A stretch of 58,925 nt of DNA from assembly GCA_902781565.1 (NCBI GenBank), contig CACZJT010000001.1, forward strand, positions 1 through 58,925. Reading direction: 5' to 3'. Every line of letters starts with the position of its first letter. The first letter of the stretch is position 1. Both the position numbers and the translations under genes were made by a program. Shown here piece by piece: positions 34,140 to 42,123 of the stretch. The notes beneath the pieces are model-generated. The model saw nothing but the letters and a program-made list of their open reading frames with translations. It ran no database searches and was not told where the DNA came from. Source of the DNA: an uncultured Ruminococcus sp. Its GTDB lineage: Bacteria; Bacillota; Clostridia; Oscillospirales; Ruminococcaceae.

Positions 34140-34168
34140 AAAACGAAGTCATTACGGCTTCGTTTTTT
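34140..34168 (+). terminator. rpmB terminator
   Basis: AAAACGAAG (34140-34148) pairs with CTTCGTTTT (34158-34166), followed by a T run. Confidence 0.88.
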
Positions 34169-34190
34169 ATTTTGCCCGAAACAGAGCAAC

Positions 34191-34291
34191 AAAAAAAGGG
34201 CTGCCACGCAGCAGCCCTTTTTTCTGTCCGAACGTGTTTCAGTCCGGACTTCCGCCTTGTCAAATGTCGTTTCGCCTTACGACATTGCCCA
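34191..34291 (-). ncRNA. Candidate small RNA of about 100 nt on the minus strand
   Basis: A promoter at 34298-34326 has no open reading frame downstream. The transcript would start near 34291 and fold into three hairpins: AATGTCGT/ACGACATT (34263-34270 with 34279-34286), a GTCCG/CGGAC stem (about 34225-34246), and a terminator stem AAAAAAGGGCTGC/GCAGCCCTTTTTT (34192-34204 with 34211-34223) ending in a run of seven T. The layout of strong promoter, structured body and strong terminator is that of an independent sRNA. It does not resemble 6S, SRP, RNase P or tmRNA as far as can be judged by eye. Confidence 0.55.
34192..34223. terminator. Bidirectional terminator (candidate sRNA end; rpmB backup)
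   Basis: A 13-bp perfect stem, AAAAAAGGGCTGC with GCAGCCCTTTTTT, around a six-base loop, with T runs on both strands. Confidence 0.93.
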
Positions 34292-34297
34292 TAATAT

Positions 34298-34326
34298 ATT
34301 ATACCATATTAGGGTACATTCGTCAA
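34298..34326 (-). promoter_or_regulatory. Strong SigA-type promoter for the candidate sRNA
   Basis: On the minus strand: TTGACG (34321-34326), 17-base spacer, TATAAT (34298-34303). No protein-coding frame follows on that strand before the terminator. Confidence 0.82.
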
Positions 34327-34366
34327 GCCGTGTTATGGGAAATTCTGTGAACGCTGTGTAAATCTT

Positions 34367-35140
34367 TTACCGCATTCCGAGCAGTTCGAGGAATATATCG
34401 TCCAGCGGCTGCCGGTCCTTTGGAACGGTGCGCTCCATCTGTGCGGCACGAGTCGAAAGCTCTTCCAGCGAGCTGCTGATATACTCGTCCAGCTGCGGGA
34501 TATGCTCCGCCTTGCCCATTTCCGTGACCGAGGTCTTTCTCTTCACAAGCTCGTCCACAGTGGGTATAATAGCGCTGTCAAGCTCCGCGGCTTTAAGCTC
34601 CTCGAACGGAACGGGAGGGGGAGTTCCCCTATCAAGTATCCACCTTGCAGCCAGTATGGGGCGCAGTACGTAGAAGTATTTTTTCAGCTTCACGAGCTCG
34701 CCGCGCAGATAGGCGTGATGATTGTTCTTCGCCATTCCGAGATAATGCTTCACCGCTCCCGAAGCGTCGAAGTATCTCGGCATCAGTGCCGACACCTTTT
34801 CCCAGTCTCCGCTTGTGCGGTAGACTATGGGCGAAGCGTTCCACTCGAACAGCGTGGGGTTCGAGCCGTAGAGCAGCCGAAGCGCCTTCTGCAAGTCCCA
34901 GCCGTTCACGTCATATACATCGTCCAGCTGCCATTCTATGACATCGCGTGTCTTGCCGAGCCGCAGGTAGTATTCGGGCTTTCGCACGTAGATGAACCGC
35001 GCGTCGAAATCGCTGTCGGGGGAAGCGAATCCCCAAGCCCTGCTGCCCGATTCCGCGCAGTAGAGCACTCTTACGTCCTCCTTCTGCTCGATCTCGCAGA
35101 GCTTTTCGCGGATAGACCTCTCTATTGCTTTAGTGTCCAA
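34367..35140 (-). CDS. Predicted nucleotidyltransferase (YcgL / COG3541-like)
   Basis: 257 residues. The polymerase-beta-type nucleotidyltransferase motif is intact: SGSRAWGF followed by DSDFDARFIYV, giving the GS and DxD metal-binding residues (about 31-48). The C-terminal half is helical. Family members are found in phages and bacteria; their acceptor is largely unknown. It starts 18 bases after the DUF1667 gene and so may be a passenger in the flavoprotein operon. The sRNA promoter lies just past its stop. Confidence 0.82.
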   Translation of the reverse strand: MDTKAIERSIREKLCEIEQKEDVRVLYCAESGSRAWGFASPDSDFDARFIYVRKPEYYLRLGKTRDVIEWQLDDVYDVNGWDLQKALRLLYGSNPTLFEWNASPIVYRTSGDWEKVSALMPRYFDASGAVKHYLGMAKNNHHAYLRGELVKLKKYFYVLRPILAARWILDRGTPPPVPFEELKAAELDSAIIPTVDELVKRKTSVTEMGKAEHIPQLDEYISSSLEELSTRAAQMERTVPKDRQPLDDIFLELLGMR

Positions 35141-35158
35141 AATATCGCCCTCTTGTGC

Positions 35159-35527
35159 TTATCCGCACCTGTCCATAGACCTCGAAGCGATAACGTTCGC
35201 CCCGCTGCCGAGTATGTCGCGGACGATCACCTGACCCTCTGAGACCGGTGCGTCAACGCTAACGCCTTTGAGTATATCCATAGCCTCGAACAGCTTTCCG
35301 AGAGGTATCTCCCTGTCGGTTATGACGGGCAGAACTCTGTGAGTGCCGCTGTTTATCTTCACGGTGGTGGTCAGTATACGTTCGGGCGAAACGCACTCCT
35401 TTTCTGCGTAGGTCTTGCCGCGGGGACAGTTGTTGCCATTTATCGATACCACCTTGTCCCCGTCAAGTGCGACGGTCAGCCTGCACCCCATGGGGCAGTT
35501 CACGCAAATAAGCTCCTTCTCGATCAT
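35159..35527 (-). CDS. DUF1667 cysteine-cluster protein
   Basis: 122 residues. The N-terminal half has CVNCPMGCRL and NNCPRGKTYAEKEC, four to five cysteines likely to hold an iron-sulfur or zinc centre. The rest is a small beta-rich domain (RVLPVITDREIPLGKLFE). Proteins of this family are almost always encoded with GlpA- and GlpB-like flavoproteins, and probably serve as the small electron-carrying subunit in place of GlpC. The start overlaps the upstream stop by four bases. Confidence 0.9.
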   Translation of the reverse strand: MIEKELICVNCPMGCRLTVALDGDKVVSINGNNCPRGKTYAEKECVSPERILTTTVKINSGTHRVLPVITDREIPLGKLFEAMDILKGVSVDAPVSEGQVIVRDILGSGANVIASRSMDRCG

Positions 35528-36792
35528 ACCGTTACTACTCCTTCCGCCGATATTTCAAGCCCGTCCGTGAGCCCTGCGAGAACGTCCTTTTTGACCGTTA
35601 TCCGCTGCATCTCAGAGGGGACTATCTTTTTCTTCTTGATCGTCCTAAGCACCTCGCCGCAGCTCGTGAGGGTTATCACCGCGTCGGTGAGCGGTTTTGT
35701 GACGCGGAAGAAGAATTCCACGTCCTCCGAAACGCTCTCGGGGTGTACGAGCGACGGCACGGTGTAGCCTATGCCGCTGCCCGCCCCTACGGTGACGCTC
35801 CTGCCGCTCTTTGCACCGTTTTTGAGGTATTCCGCTGCGCCCTTGCCCGCGCGTGCAGCCTGTATCGTCACGAAGTCCACAAGGTCGTGTACGTGCAGAC
35901 CGTTCCCGCAGGCGAAGATGCCCTCTGCGCTCGTCATATAGCTCTCATCGACCACGGGACCTTTTGTGGCGCGGTCGGAGACTATGCCGATCTCGTCCGC
36001 CAGATGGTTCTCGGGGATAAGTCCCACCGAGAGCAGCAGCGTGTCGGCGTCGAAATACTGCTCGCTGCCCGCTATGGGGTTCAAGTTCTCATCGACCTGT
36101 ACTACCTCGATCTTTTCGAGCCTTCCGTTCTTGTTGGCGAAGGTCTTTGATACAGTGTGGGACAGCATCAGCGGAATGTCGAAATCCTCAAGACACTGCT
36201 TGATGTTTCGGGGCAGACCGTTTGAGTAGGGCATGATCTCCGCTACTCCGAGCACGTCTGCGCCCTCAAGCTTCATTCTCCTTGCCATTATGAGCCCTAT
36301 GTCACCCGACCCGAGAATGAAAACTTTCTTGCCGACCATATATCCGTCGATGTTCAGATACTTCTGCGCCTGTCCCGCTGTGTATACGCCCGCGCACCTG
36401 TCGCCCGTGATGTTTATGGCTCCGCGGGGTCTTTCATAGCAGCCCACCGCCAGAACGACAGCGCCCGCCTCTGCGGTAACTGCGCCTTCGGTCGAGTTCA
36501 CATACTCCACCTTACGGTCGGCTGTGAGCTTCGTCACCATGGTATTAGTCTTGATCTCGACCCCGAGTTCTGCGGCTTTCCTGATGAAGCGCTCCGCGTA
36601 GGCGGGACCCGAGAGCTGCTCTCCGAAGGTCATGAGCCCGAAGCCGTTGTGTATGCACTGCTGCAAAATGCCGCCCGCTTCGCCGTCCTTTTCCAGTACG
36701 GCGATGTTGTCGATACCGTTCTCTTTAAGGGCTGCGGCTGCGGCAAGTCCCGCGCTTCCGCCGCCTATTATCAAAGCGTCATATTTCTTCAT
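35524..36792 (-). CDS. FAD/NAD-dependent oxidoreductase (GlpB-like electron transfer subunit)
   Basis: 422 residues. The FAD site is IIGGGSAGLAAAAALKENG at the N-terminus, the NAD site is VFILGSGDIGLIMARRM near the middle, and EGIFACGNGLHVHDLVDF is the late FAD motif. A C-terminal domain of about 90 residues follows. It resembles the class I pyridine-nucleotide oxidoreductases next to GlpA in clostridia. It probably passes electrons from the 36812 product to NAD(P) or another carrier. It lies 19 bases after glpA and overlaps DUF1667. Confidence 0.88.
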   Translation of the reverse strand: MKKYDALIIGGGSAGLAAAAALKENGIDNIAVLEKDGEAGGILQQCIHNGFGLMTFGEQLSGPAYAERFIRKAAELGVEIKTNTMVTKLTADRKVEYVNSTEGAVTAEAGAVVLAVGCYERPRGAINITGDRCAGVYTAGQAQKYLNIDGYMVGKKVFILGSGDIGLIMARRMKLEGADVLGVAEIMPYSNGLPRNIKQCLEDFDIPLMLSHTVSKTFANKNGRLEKIEVVQVDENLNPIAGSEQYFDADTLLLSVGLIPENHLADEIGIVSDRATKGPVVDESYMTSAEGIFACGNGLHVHDLVDFVTIQAARAGKGAAEYLKNGAKSGRSVTVGAGSGIGYTVPSLVHPESVSEDVEFFFRVTKPLTDAVITLTSCGEVLRTIKKKKIVPSEMQRITVKKDVLAGLTDGLEISAEGVVTV

Positions 36793-36811
36793 AACTCCAT
36801 CTCCGTTCCGA

Positions 36812-38260
36812 TCATTTGCGGTTCACGCTGTCAAGGATATTCGAGCCCTGCTCGTCCAGCACGATTTCGGTGGGGTCTGCGCCCAGCTCACGCGCCAGTC
36901 TCTCCAGCACTCTCGGTTCGCAGAAGCCGCCCTGACACCTGCCCATTCCGGGACGGACGCGCTTCTTGACGCCTTTGACCGACCTCGCGCCGCAGGTGCT
37001 GTGTATGCAGGCGACGATCTCTCCCTCGGAGATCTGTTCGCAGCGGCAGATCATGTTGCCGTAGCGGGGGTCGCGCTTTATCTGCTCGCTGCGCTGTTCG
37101 GGAGTCAGCTCCGACATCACGACGGGACGTTCTCTCGTCATGACGGCGTTCTCGTTCGGAACAAGCTCCCTGCGCTTCGAGATCAGCTCGTCGATGATGT
37201 ACTTTGCTATAGCGGGCGAGGAAGCGAGCCCCGGGGATTCTATGCAGGAAGCGTTTATGAAGCCCTCCGCGCCCTTCTGCTCCTCGATCACGAAATCATG
37301 CGCGTCGGAGCTGGGGCGAAGTCCCGCGAAGGTGCGTATCGAGCGGTTGAGCGGGACGTCCTTCAGAACCTTGCCGATGTGGGCGCGGACATAGCCCAGT
37401 CCGTCAACGCTGGTACCGTTGTCTTCGGGGTCGTCAACGTAGTCGCTGTTGGGACCTATGAGGGTATTGCCGTAAACGGTCGGCACCGCCAGCACTCCCT
37501 TGCCCTTTTCCTTTGAGGGAACGGGGAAGATGATATGACAGACGAAATCCACGTCATTGTCGAGCACGTAATACTCGCCGCGGCGGGGTCTGATACGGAA
37601 ATGCACATCGTCCGAGACCATCTTCGCGATCTCCTCGCCGTAAACGCCCGCGGCGTTGACGACTATCCCCGCTTTTAAGTCGAGGTTCGGCGTGTGTACG
37701 ATATACCCGCCCATCGTCCTGTCAATGCCCGTACAGGGGGAGTTCAAGAACAGCTCCGTGCCGTTTTTCACTGCGACCTCCGCGCAGGCTATAGCGACCT
37801 CCCACGGATATATCACGGCGGTGGTGTAGAAGTCGAGCACCCTTGTGACCTCGCCCGAGAGGTTCGGCTCGTTTTCGCGGGCTTCATCTCCCGTCATGAA
37901 CTTGTATTCGATCCCGCGCCTTTTCGCACGGTCGGCAAGAACATCGAGGTGACGTTCCTCCTCTTCTCCGCAGGCGACGATATAAGCCCCAACGGTCTTG
38001 TACCTGCACCCGATGTCTGCGCAGAGCTTTTCGTAGAGCCGCGCACCCTCGGGATTGAGCCGCGCCTGCAAGGTGCCGTCCTCGGGGTCGTAGCCCGTGT
38101 GGACTATCGCGGAATTTGCCATAGTCGCACCGTCGGCGATGTCGTTTTCCTTGTCGATGAGGGCTATTCTCAGCTTGTACGCCGAAAGCTCCCGCGCCAG
38201 CATGGTGCCCGTAATGCCCGCACCGATGATAACTATGTCATAGTCTTTTGTTTCAGCCAT
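36812..38260 (-). CDS. glpA: Anaerobic glycerol-3-phosphate dehydrogenase-like flavoprotein (GlpA family)
   Basis: 482 residues. The FAD-binding IIGAGITGTMLARELSAY is at the N-terminus and the DAO fold extends to about residue 370, with FAGLRPSSDAHDFVIEE. A C-terminal BFD-like [2Fe-2S] domain has ICRCEQISEGEI, CGARSVKGVKKRVRPGMG and RCQGGFC. By family it oxidises sn-glycerol-3-phosphate to dihydroxyacetone phosphate. No glycerol kinase or facilitator gene is nearby, so another 2-hydroxy acid or polyol phosphate is possible. It is first in the four-gene run. Confidence 0.88.
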   Translation of the reverse strand: MAETKDYDIVIIGAGITGTMLARELSAYKLRIALIDKENDIADGATMANSAIVHTGYDPEDGTLQARLNPEGARLYEKLCADIGCRYKTVGAYIVACGEEEERHLDVLADRAKRRGIEYKFMTGDEARENEPNLSGEVTRVLDFYTTAVIYPWEVAIACAEVAVKNGTELFLNSPCTGIDRTMGGYIVHTPNLDLKAGIVVNAAGVYGEEIAKMVSDDVHFRIRPRRGEYYVLDNDVDFVCHIIFPVPSKEKGKGVLAVPTVYGNTLIGPNSDYVDDPEDNGTSVDGLGYVRAHIGKVLKDVPLNRSIRTFAGLRPSSDAHDFVIEEQKGAEGFINASCIESPGLASSPAIAKYIIDELISKRRELVPNENAVMTRERPVVMSELTPEQRSEQIKRDPRYGNMICRCEQISEGEIVACIHSTCGARSVKGVKKRVRPGMGRCQGGFCEPRVLERLARELGADPTEIVLDEQGSNILDSVNRK

Positions 38261-38309
38261 AAAGTCAGCCTCCTTGATGAATTTTAACGTTAACAGGGAA
38301 AATAAATGG

Positions 38310-39017
38310 TCACTTTATGCGCTTGAATACATAGTGATCAGGCTTCATACCGCCGTAGATATAATTCCCCATTTTCCATTCCGTAAATAAGTATTCTTCA
38401 CCGCCGATCTCCGTTATTCGATATGCCGCGGCGGTCGAACGGTGAAGACTGATGATAAAGCCTTTGGTCCATTTATCGTGCCATTCGCTGTCCATATATG
38501 ATTGCACAAGGCTGCCGTCGGGGAATACTTCCATTGATCTGAGGTATAGGTCGCCGTATTCTTTTCCGGGAGAAAAATCGTCTTCGTCCGTAACGAATGC
38601 CACGGAGCCCCATTTCCCGACAAGCTGTTCATCGGGAACGAAAGGCAGGTCGATATTATCGTGATCTCCGAGTGTCTCTTTTGTGTATCGTTTACTGTCT
38701 GTTTTTACAAAGACCTCTGTTTTGTTTTCAAATCTGAAAAACAGATACAGCCTGCCGCCGATGTCCCGGACATCATATCTGTATGTCAGTATAGGCTCAT
38801 CACCGCCGTAGTTGATAAGTATATATCCTTTTGTCCAGCCTTCAAATATCCAATACGGTTCGCCTTCGGGGAGGAAATACAGCACACCGAACTCACCGCT
38901 TTTATCGTGAAGACCTGTGACCGAAAAACCATCGGTGCTTTCCGTCCAGCCGATGTTCTCCCATTTTCCTATAACAGATTCATCGTTGACGAAGTCCATT
39001 CCGTTTTTTATCTTCAT
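38310..39017 (-). CDS. Uncharacterised protein built of two lipocalin-like repeats
   Basis: 235 residues with no signal peptide. Two halves align with each other: FVNDESVIGKWENIGW with FVPDEQLVGKWGSVAF, then GWTKGYILI with KWTKGFIIS, then DIGGRLYLFFRFENK with EIGGEEYLFTEWKMG. Each half has the strand pattern of a small lipocalin-like barrel. Similar domains occur as C-terminal tails of clostridial BlaR1/M56-type proteins. A stand-alone soluble form is unusual. Function unknown. It has its own consensus promoter at 39062. Confidence 0.75.
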   Translation of the reverse strand: MKIKNGMDFVNDESVIGKWENIGWTESTDGFSVTGLHDKSGEFGVLYFLPEGEPYWIFEGWTKGYILINYGGDEPILTYRYDVRDIGGRLYLFFRFENKTEVFVKTDSKRYTKETLGDHDNIDLPFVPDEQLVGKWGSVAFVTDEDDFSPGKEYGDLYLRSMEVFPDGSLVQSYMDSEWHDKWTKGFIISLHRSTAAAYRITEIGGEEYLFTEWKMGNYIYGGMKPDHYVFKRIK

Positions 39018-39061
39018 TATGCTTCACCTGTTCAAATAGTTTGATCCTGTTACTAATACTG

Positions 39062-39090
39062 ATTATAACAAATATCCAAAGATTTGTCAA
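39062..39090 (-). promoter_or_regulatory. SigA-type promoter for the two-repeat protein
   Basis: On the minus strand: TTGACA (39085-39090), 17-base spacer, TATAAT (39062-39067). Confidence 0.88.
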
Positions 39091-39188
39091 TAGCATTGAA
39101 ACATTTACTGCACGATGTACACACGGGTCTTCGCCGAAGTACGATGCAAAATGCATAAAATGATATATCATAGTGCGTGTTGCAACAT

Positions 39189-39216
39189 TTGATTCGGAGA
39201 GGAAATATATTATAAT
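39189..39216 (+). promoter_or_regulatory. Probable promoter for the GH43-GH5 pair
   Basis: TTGATT (39189-39194), 16-base spacer, TATAAT (39211-39216), 50 bases before the GH43 start. Confidence 0.6.
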
Positions 39217-39265
39217 ATTAACATGAGAATATGAGTGTTGCGAAAGTAACGAAAGGAGTATCATC

Positions 39266-40594
39266 ATGCCGAATCCCTTTCTTCCATTATGGGAATATAT
39301 CCCCGACGGCGAGCCACGTGTTTTCGGTGACAGAGTTTACCTCTATGGCTCTCACGACCGCGCCGCCTGCGACGAGTTCTGCGACTTCAAGCTGAAGGTA
39401 TGGTCTGCGCCGATAAGCGACCTGAACAGCTGGCAGTGCCACGGCGACAGCTTCCGCACAAGGGACGGCGAACGTCCCGCCGACGCAGACTGGACAGACC
39501 GCGAGTGCTACGCTCCCGATGTCATCGAAAAAGACGGTAAGTATTACCTCTATTCCTACATAGTCGGCTCCAAAGGCGCGGTGGGCGTTTCCGACAAGCC
39601 CGAGGGTCCCTTTAAGTGTCTCGGTCAGTACATCTACGATGCGGAAACACAGGTTGGCGACGACGGTATTTTTAACGACGCGGGAGTTCTTGCCGATGAT
39701 GACGGCAGGGTTTACGTTTACTACGGCTTCACGGAATCCAACATGAACGAGCTCGACCCCGCCGATATGCGCACTGTCATAAAGGGCAGCTATAAGCGTC
39801 CCGTCATAGACGACACCGACAACGCCCCCGAGGAACAGCGCTTCTTTGAAGCGAGCTCTCCCCGCAAGATCAACGGCACATATTATCTGATCTATTCGCC
39901 GCGAAAGGGAAGCCGTCTTGCTTACGCCACTTCCGACAGCCCTGCGGGACCCTTTACCTATCGGGGCTACATAGTCGATAACTCACAGGACTACCCGGGC
40001 GGCAACGATCACGGTTCTCTTACCTGCATAAACGGGCAGTGGTATATCTTCTATCACCGCATGACAAATAACACCATAATGTCCCGCCGCGCCTGCGCGG
40101 AAAAGGTCGAGATACTCCCCGACGGGACTATACCGCCCGTTGAGATGACCTCCTTGGGCTTCGAGGAAGCACTTGACCCTTACAAGTCAACTCCCGCGGA
40201 GATCGCGTGTGTGCTGAAAGGCGGCTGCTATATCACCGAGCGGGATATATTTACCCGCCCGATAGTCGGGATAACCGACGGGGCGGTCATCGGATATAAA
40301 TATTTTGACTTCGGCGACGACTTCACGGGGGACAGTATGACCCTTGCTCTGAAAGTGCGCGGAATGGGCGTAAAGTGCAGCGTCCGCGTGCTGACCGATT
40401 CGTATGAGGACGGCGAGGAGATAGGCGTCTGCGCGATCGGCACGTCTGACGGCGTATACAAATGCAAGGTGAAGAACCTCACGGGCAGACACGCTGTATA
40501 CTTCATCGCGGAACACGGCGTCACGAACTGGACAAAGGGCTGGTTCGACCCGAAGCAGCTGTTCGAGTTCGAGGAATTTGTTTTCATGAAGTGA
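39266..40594 (+). CDS. GH43-family glycoside hydrolase (beta-xylosidase / arabinofuranosidase type)
   Basis: 442 residues, no signal peptide, so probably cytosolic. The five-bladed propeller of GH43 spans about 1-300, with YGSHDRA, the ECYAPDVIEKDGKYYLYSY segment holding a catalytic Asp, FFEASSPRKINGTYYLIYS with the catalytic Glu, and the GGNDHGSL His motif. Residues about 310-442 form a beta-sandwich resembling a CBM6-like domain. It likely cleaves imported xylo- or arabino-oligosaccharides. The GH5 enzyme follows after 12 bases. AAAGGAG precedes the ATG. Confidence 0.9.
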   Translation: MPNPFLPLWEYIPDGEPRVFGDRVYLYGSHDRAACDEFCDFKLKVWSAPISDLNSWQCHGDSFRTRDGERPADADWTDRECYAPDVIEKDGKYYLYSYIVGSKGAVGVSDKPEGPFKCLGQYIYDAETQVGDDGIFNDAGVLADDDGRVYVYYGFTESNMNELDPADMRTVIKGSYKRPVIDDTDNAPEEQRFFEASSPRKINGTYYLIYSPRKGSRLAYATSDSPAGPFTYRGYIVDNSQDYPGGNDHGSLTCINGQWYIFYHRMTNNTIMSRRACAEKVEILPDGTIPPVEMTSLGFEEALDPYKSTPAEIACVLKGGCYITERDIFTRPIVGITDGAVIGYKYFDFGDDFTGDSMTLALKVRGMGVKCSVRVLTDSYEDGEEIGVCAIGTSDGVYKCKVKNLTGRHAVYFIAEHGVTNWTKGWFDPKQLFEFEEFVFMK

Positions 40595-40606
40595 GGAGGA
40601 CGTATC

Positions 40607-41914
40607 ATGATACGCAAGAGAGCATTGACGGCGCTGACAGCCGTTGTTATGGCGGCGGCGCTTGCGGGCTGCGGTTCAGCTCAGGGCGGTGAAAGCAGCG
40701 AGAATACTTCTTCGCCTGCGGCGGACACTGCTTCGGTGGCTGCGGAGAACACTTCCGCGGAGACTTCCGCCGATACCGAGGAAACGCCCTCCGAAGCACC
40801 CGCTCCCGAGCCGCTGACCCCTGCCGAGCCTTCTGCGGACGCGGCGGTCATGCGGGGGCTCACCGCAAATGAGTATGCGAAGGAGATGGGCGTGGGGATA
40901 AACCTCGGCAACACCTTTGAAGCCTTCTGGGAGGACAAAGCCAACGAGACCACGGGCGCCCAGACCATAGGCGCCAACACCCCGCAGGATTACGAGAAGT
41001 GCTGGGGTGCGGTAGTCACTACCGATGAATGTATTGACGGTATGGCTGCGGCGGGATTCTCAACTGTGCGCGTACCCGTCTACTGGGGCAACATGATGTC
41101 CGACGACGGTGAGTACAGGATAAACGGTGAGTACATAGCCCGCGTCCGCGAGGTGGTAGACCGCATCATCGAGGACAAGATGTACGCGGTAATAAATATA
41201 CACCACTATGACGAATTTCTCATCAAGAACAAGCCGAAGGACGAGGTGCTTAAAATAACCGGATCGCTTTGGCAGCAGATAGCCGATTATTTTGCGGGGT
41301 ATGGGGACTATCTTGTTTTTGAGGGCTTCAATGAGAACGTGGGCTCTCATATGAACAAGGAAAAGATGTCCCCCGCCGATACGTTTGAATACGCCAACGC
41401 CCTCAATCAGACCTTTGTTGATACCGTTCGCGCAAGCGGCGGAAATAACGGCGAGCGCCTGCTCATCGCTTCGGGATACAACACCAATATCGACAAGACC
41501 ACCGACTCACATTTCGTTATGCCGACAGATACGGCTGCGGATAAGCTGATGATATCGGTGCATTATATCGACAACGGCAACTACTGGGCGAACACCGTTG
41601 GCGGTGACGCATGGAGGGAGTACAGCACCGCCCAGTGCGAGCTTCTGAAGAAAGCCTTTACCGAGAAAGGCATACCCGTGTTCGTGGGCGAGTGTACCTC
41701 TATCTACGAGGACGAGCATTTCGCCGAAGACGCAGATGTCACCGACAGTTCCGAGTGTCTGAGATATATCCTCGGAATGGCTGTAGACGACGGCTTTGTT
41801 CCCGTGCTCTGGGACGTAAACGACAACTTCTATTCCCGCACAGACTGCAAGATCAAATCTGACAGCGACGCGGAAGTGATAAAGAATATCGCCGACAAGA
41901 TCAAAAACAGCTGA
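40607..41914 (+). CDS. GH5-family cellulase/endoglucanase lipoprotein
   Basis: 435 residues. A lipoprotein signal with lipobox LAGC (Cys22) is followed by an Ala/Ser/Glu/Pro linker (about 25-78). The GH5 barrel then has GINLGNTFEAFW, RVPVYWGNMM, INIHHYDEFL, the acid/base Glu243 in FEGFNE and the nucleophile Glu362 in VFVGECTSI. It probably cuts beta-1,4-glucans or related hemicellulose at the cell surface. The neighbouring GH43 enzyme would act on products after import. GAGGAGG lies seven bases before the ATG. Confidence 0.93.
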   Translation: MIRKRALTALTAVVMAAALAGCGSAQGGESSENTSSPAADTASVAAENTSAETSADTEETPSEAPAPEPLTPAEPSADAAVMRGLTANEYAKEMGVGINLGNTFEAFWEDKANETTGAQTIGANTPQDYEKCWGAVVTTDECIDGMAAAGFSTVRVPVYWGNMMSDDGEYRINGEYIARVREVVDRIIEDKMYAVINIHHYDEFLIKNKPKDEVLKITGSLWQQIADYFAGYGDYLVFEGFNENVGSHMNKEKMSPADTFEYANALNQTFVDTVRASGGNNGERLLIASGYNTNIDKTTDSHFVMPTDTAADKLMISVHYIDNGNYWANTVGGDAWREYSTAQCELLKKAFTEKGIPVFVGECTSIYEDEHFAEDADVTDSSECLRYILGMAVDDGFVPVLWDVNDNFYSRTDCKIKSDSDAEVIKNIADKIKNS

Positions 41915-41918
41915 ATAC

Positions 41919-41959
41919 CGCCGCATGATGTGGAAAGTCCCGTGTCATGCGGCGTTTTT
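41919..41959 (+). terminator. First terminator after the GH5 gene
   Basis: CGCCGCATGA (41919-41928) pairs with TCATGCGGCG (41945-41954), followed by TTTTT. Confidence 0.88.
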
Positions 41960-41984
41960 CGTTGGTGCGGAAATAATATTAAAT

Positions 41985-42010
41985 AAACCTGTACGGGGTC
42001 AGGTTTTTTT
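41985..42010 (+). terminator. Second terminator after the GH5 gene
   Basis: AAACCTG (41985-41991) pairs with CAGGTTT (42000-42006), followed by a run of T. The tandem arrangement isolates the glycopolymer operon. Confidence 0.8.
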
Positions 42011-42051
42011 GGCAAGTATGCCGAAACAAGGCAAATAATGACACTGTGTGC

Positions 42052-42080
42052 TTGACACTTAAATTGTAGTATGATATAAT
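42052..42080 (+). promoter_or_regulatory. Consensus promoter for the surface glycopolymer operon
   Basis: TTGACA (42052-42057), 17-base spacer, TATAAT (42075-42080). It is the only strong promoter seen before the nine genes that run to 50857. Confidence 0.9.
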
Positions 42081-42123
42081 TATAAAGTGTATTTAATGCA
42101 CTAAACATGAATAATTACTCAAC

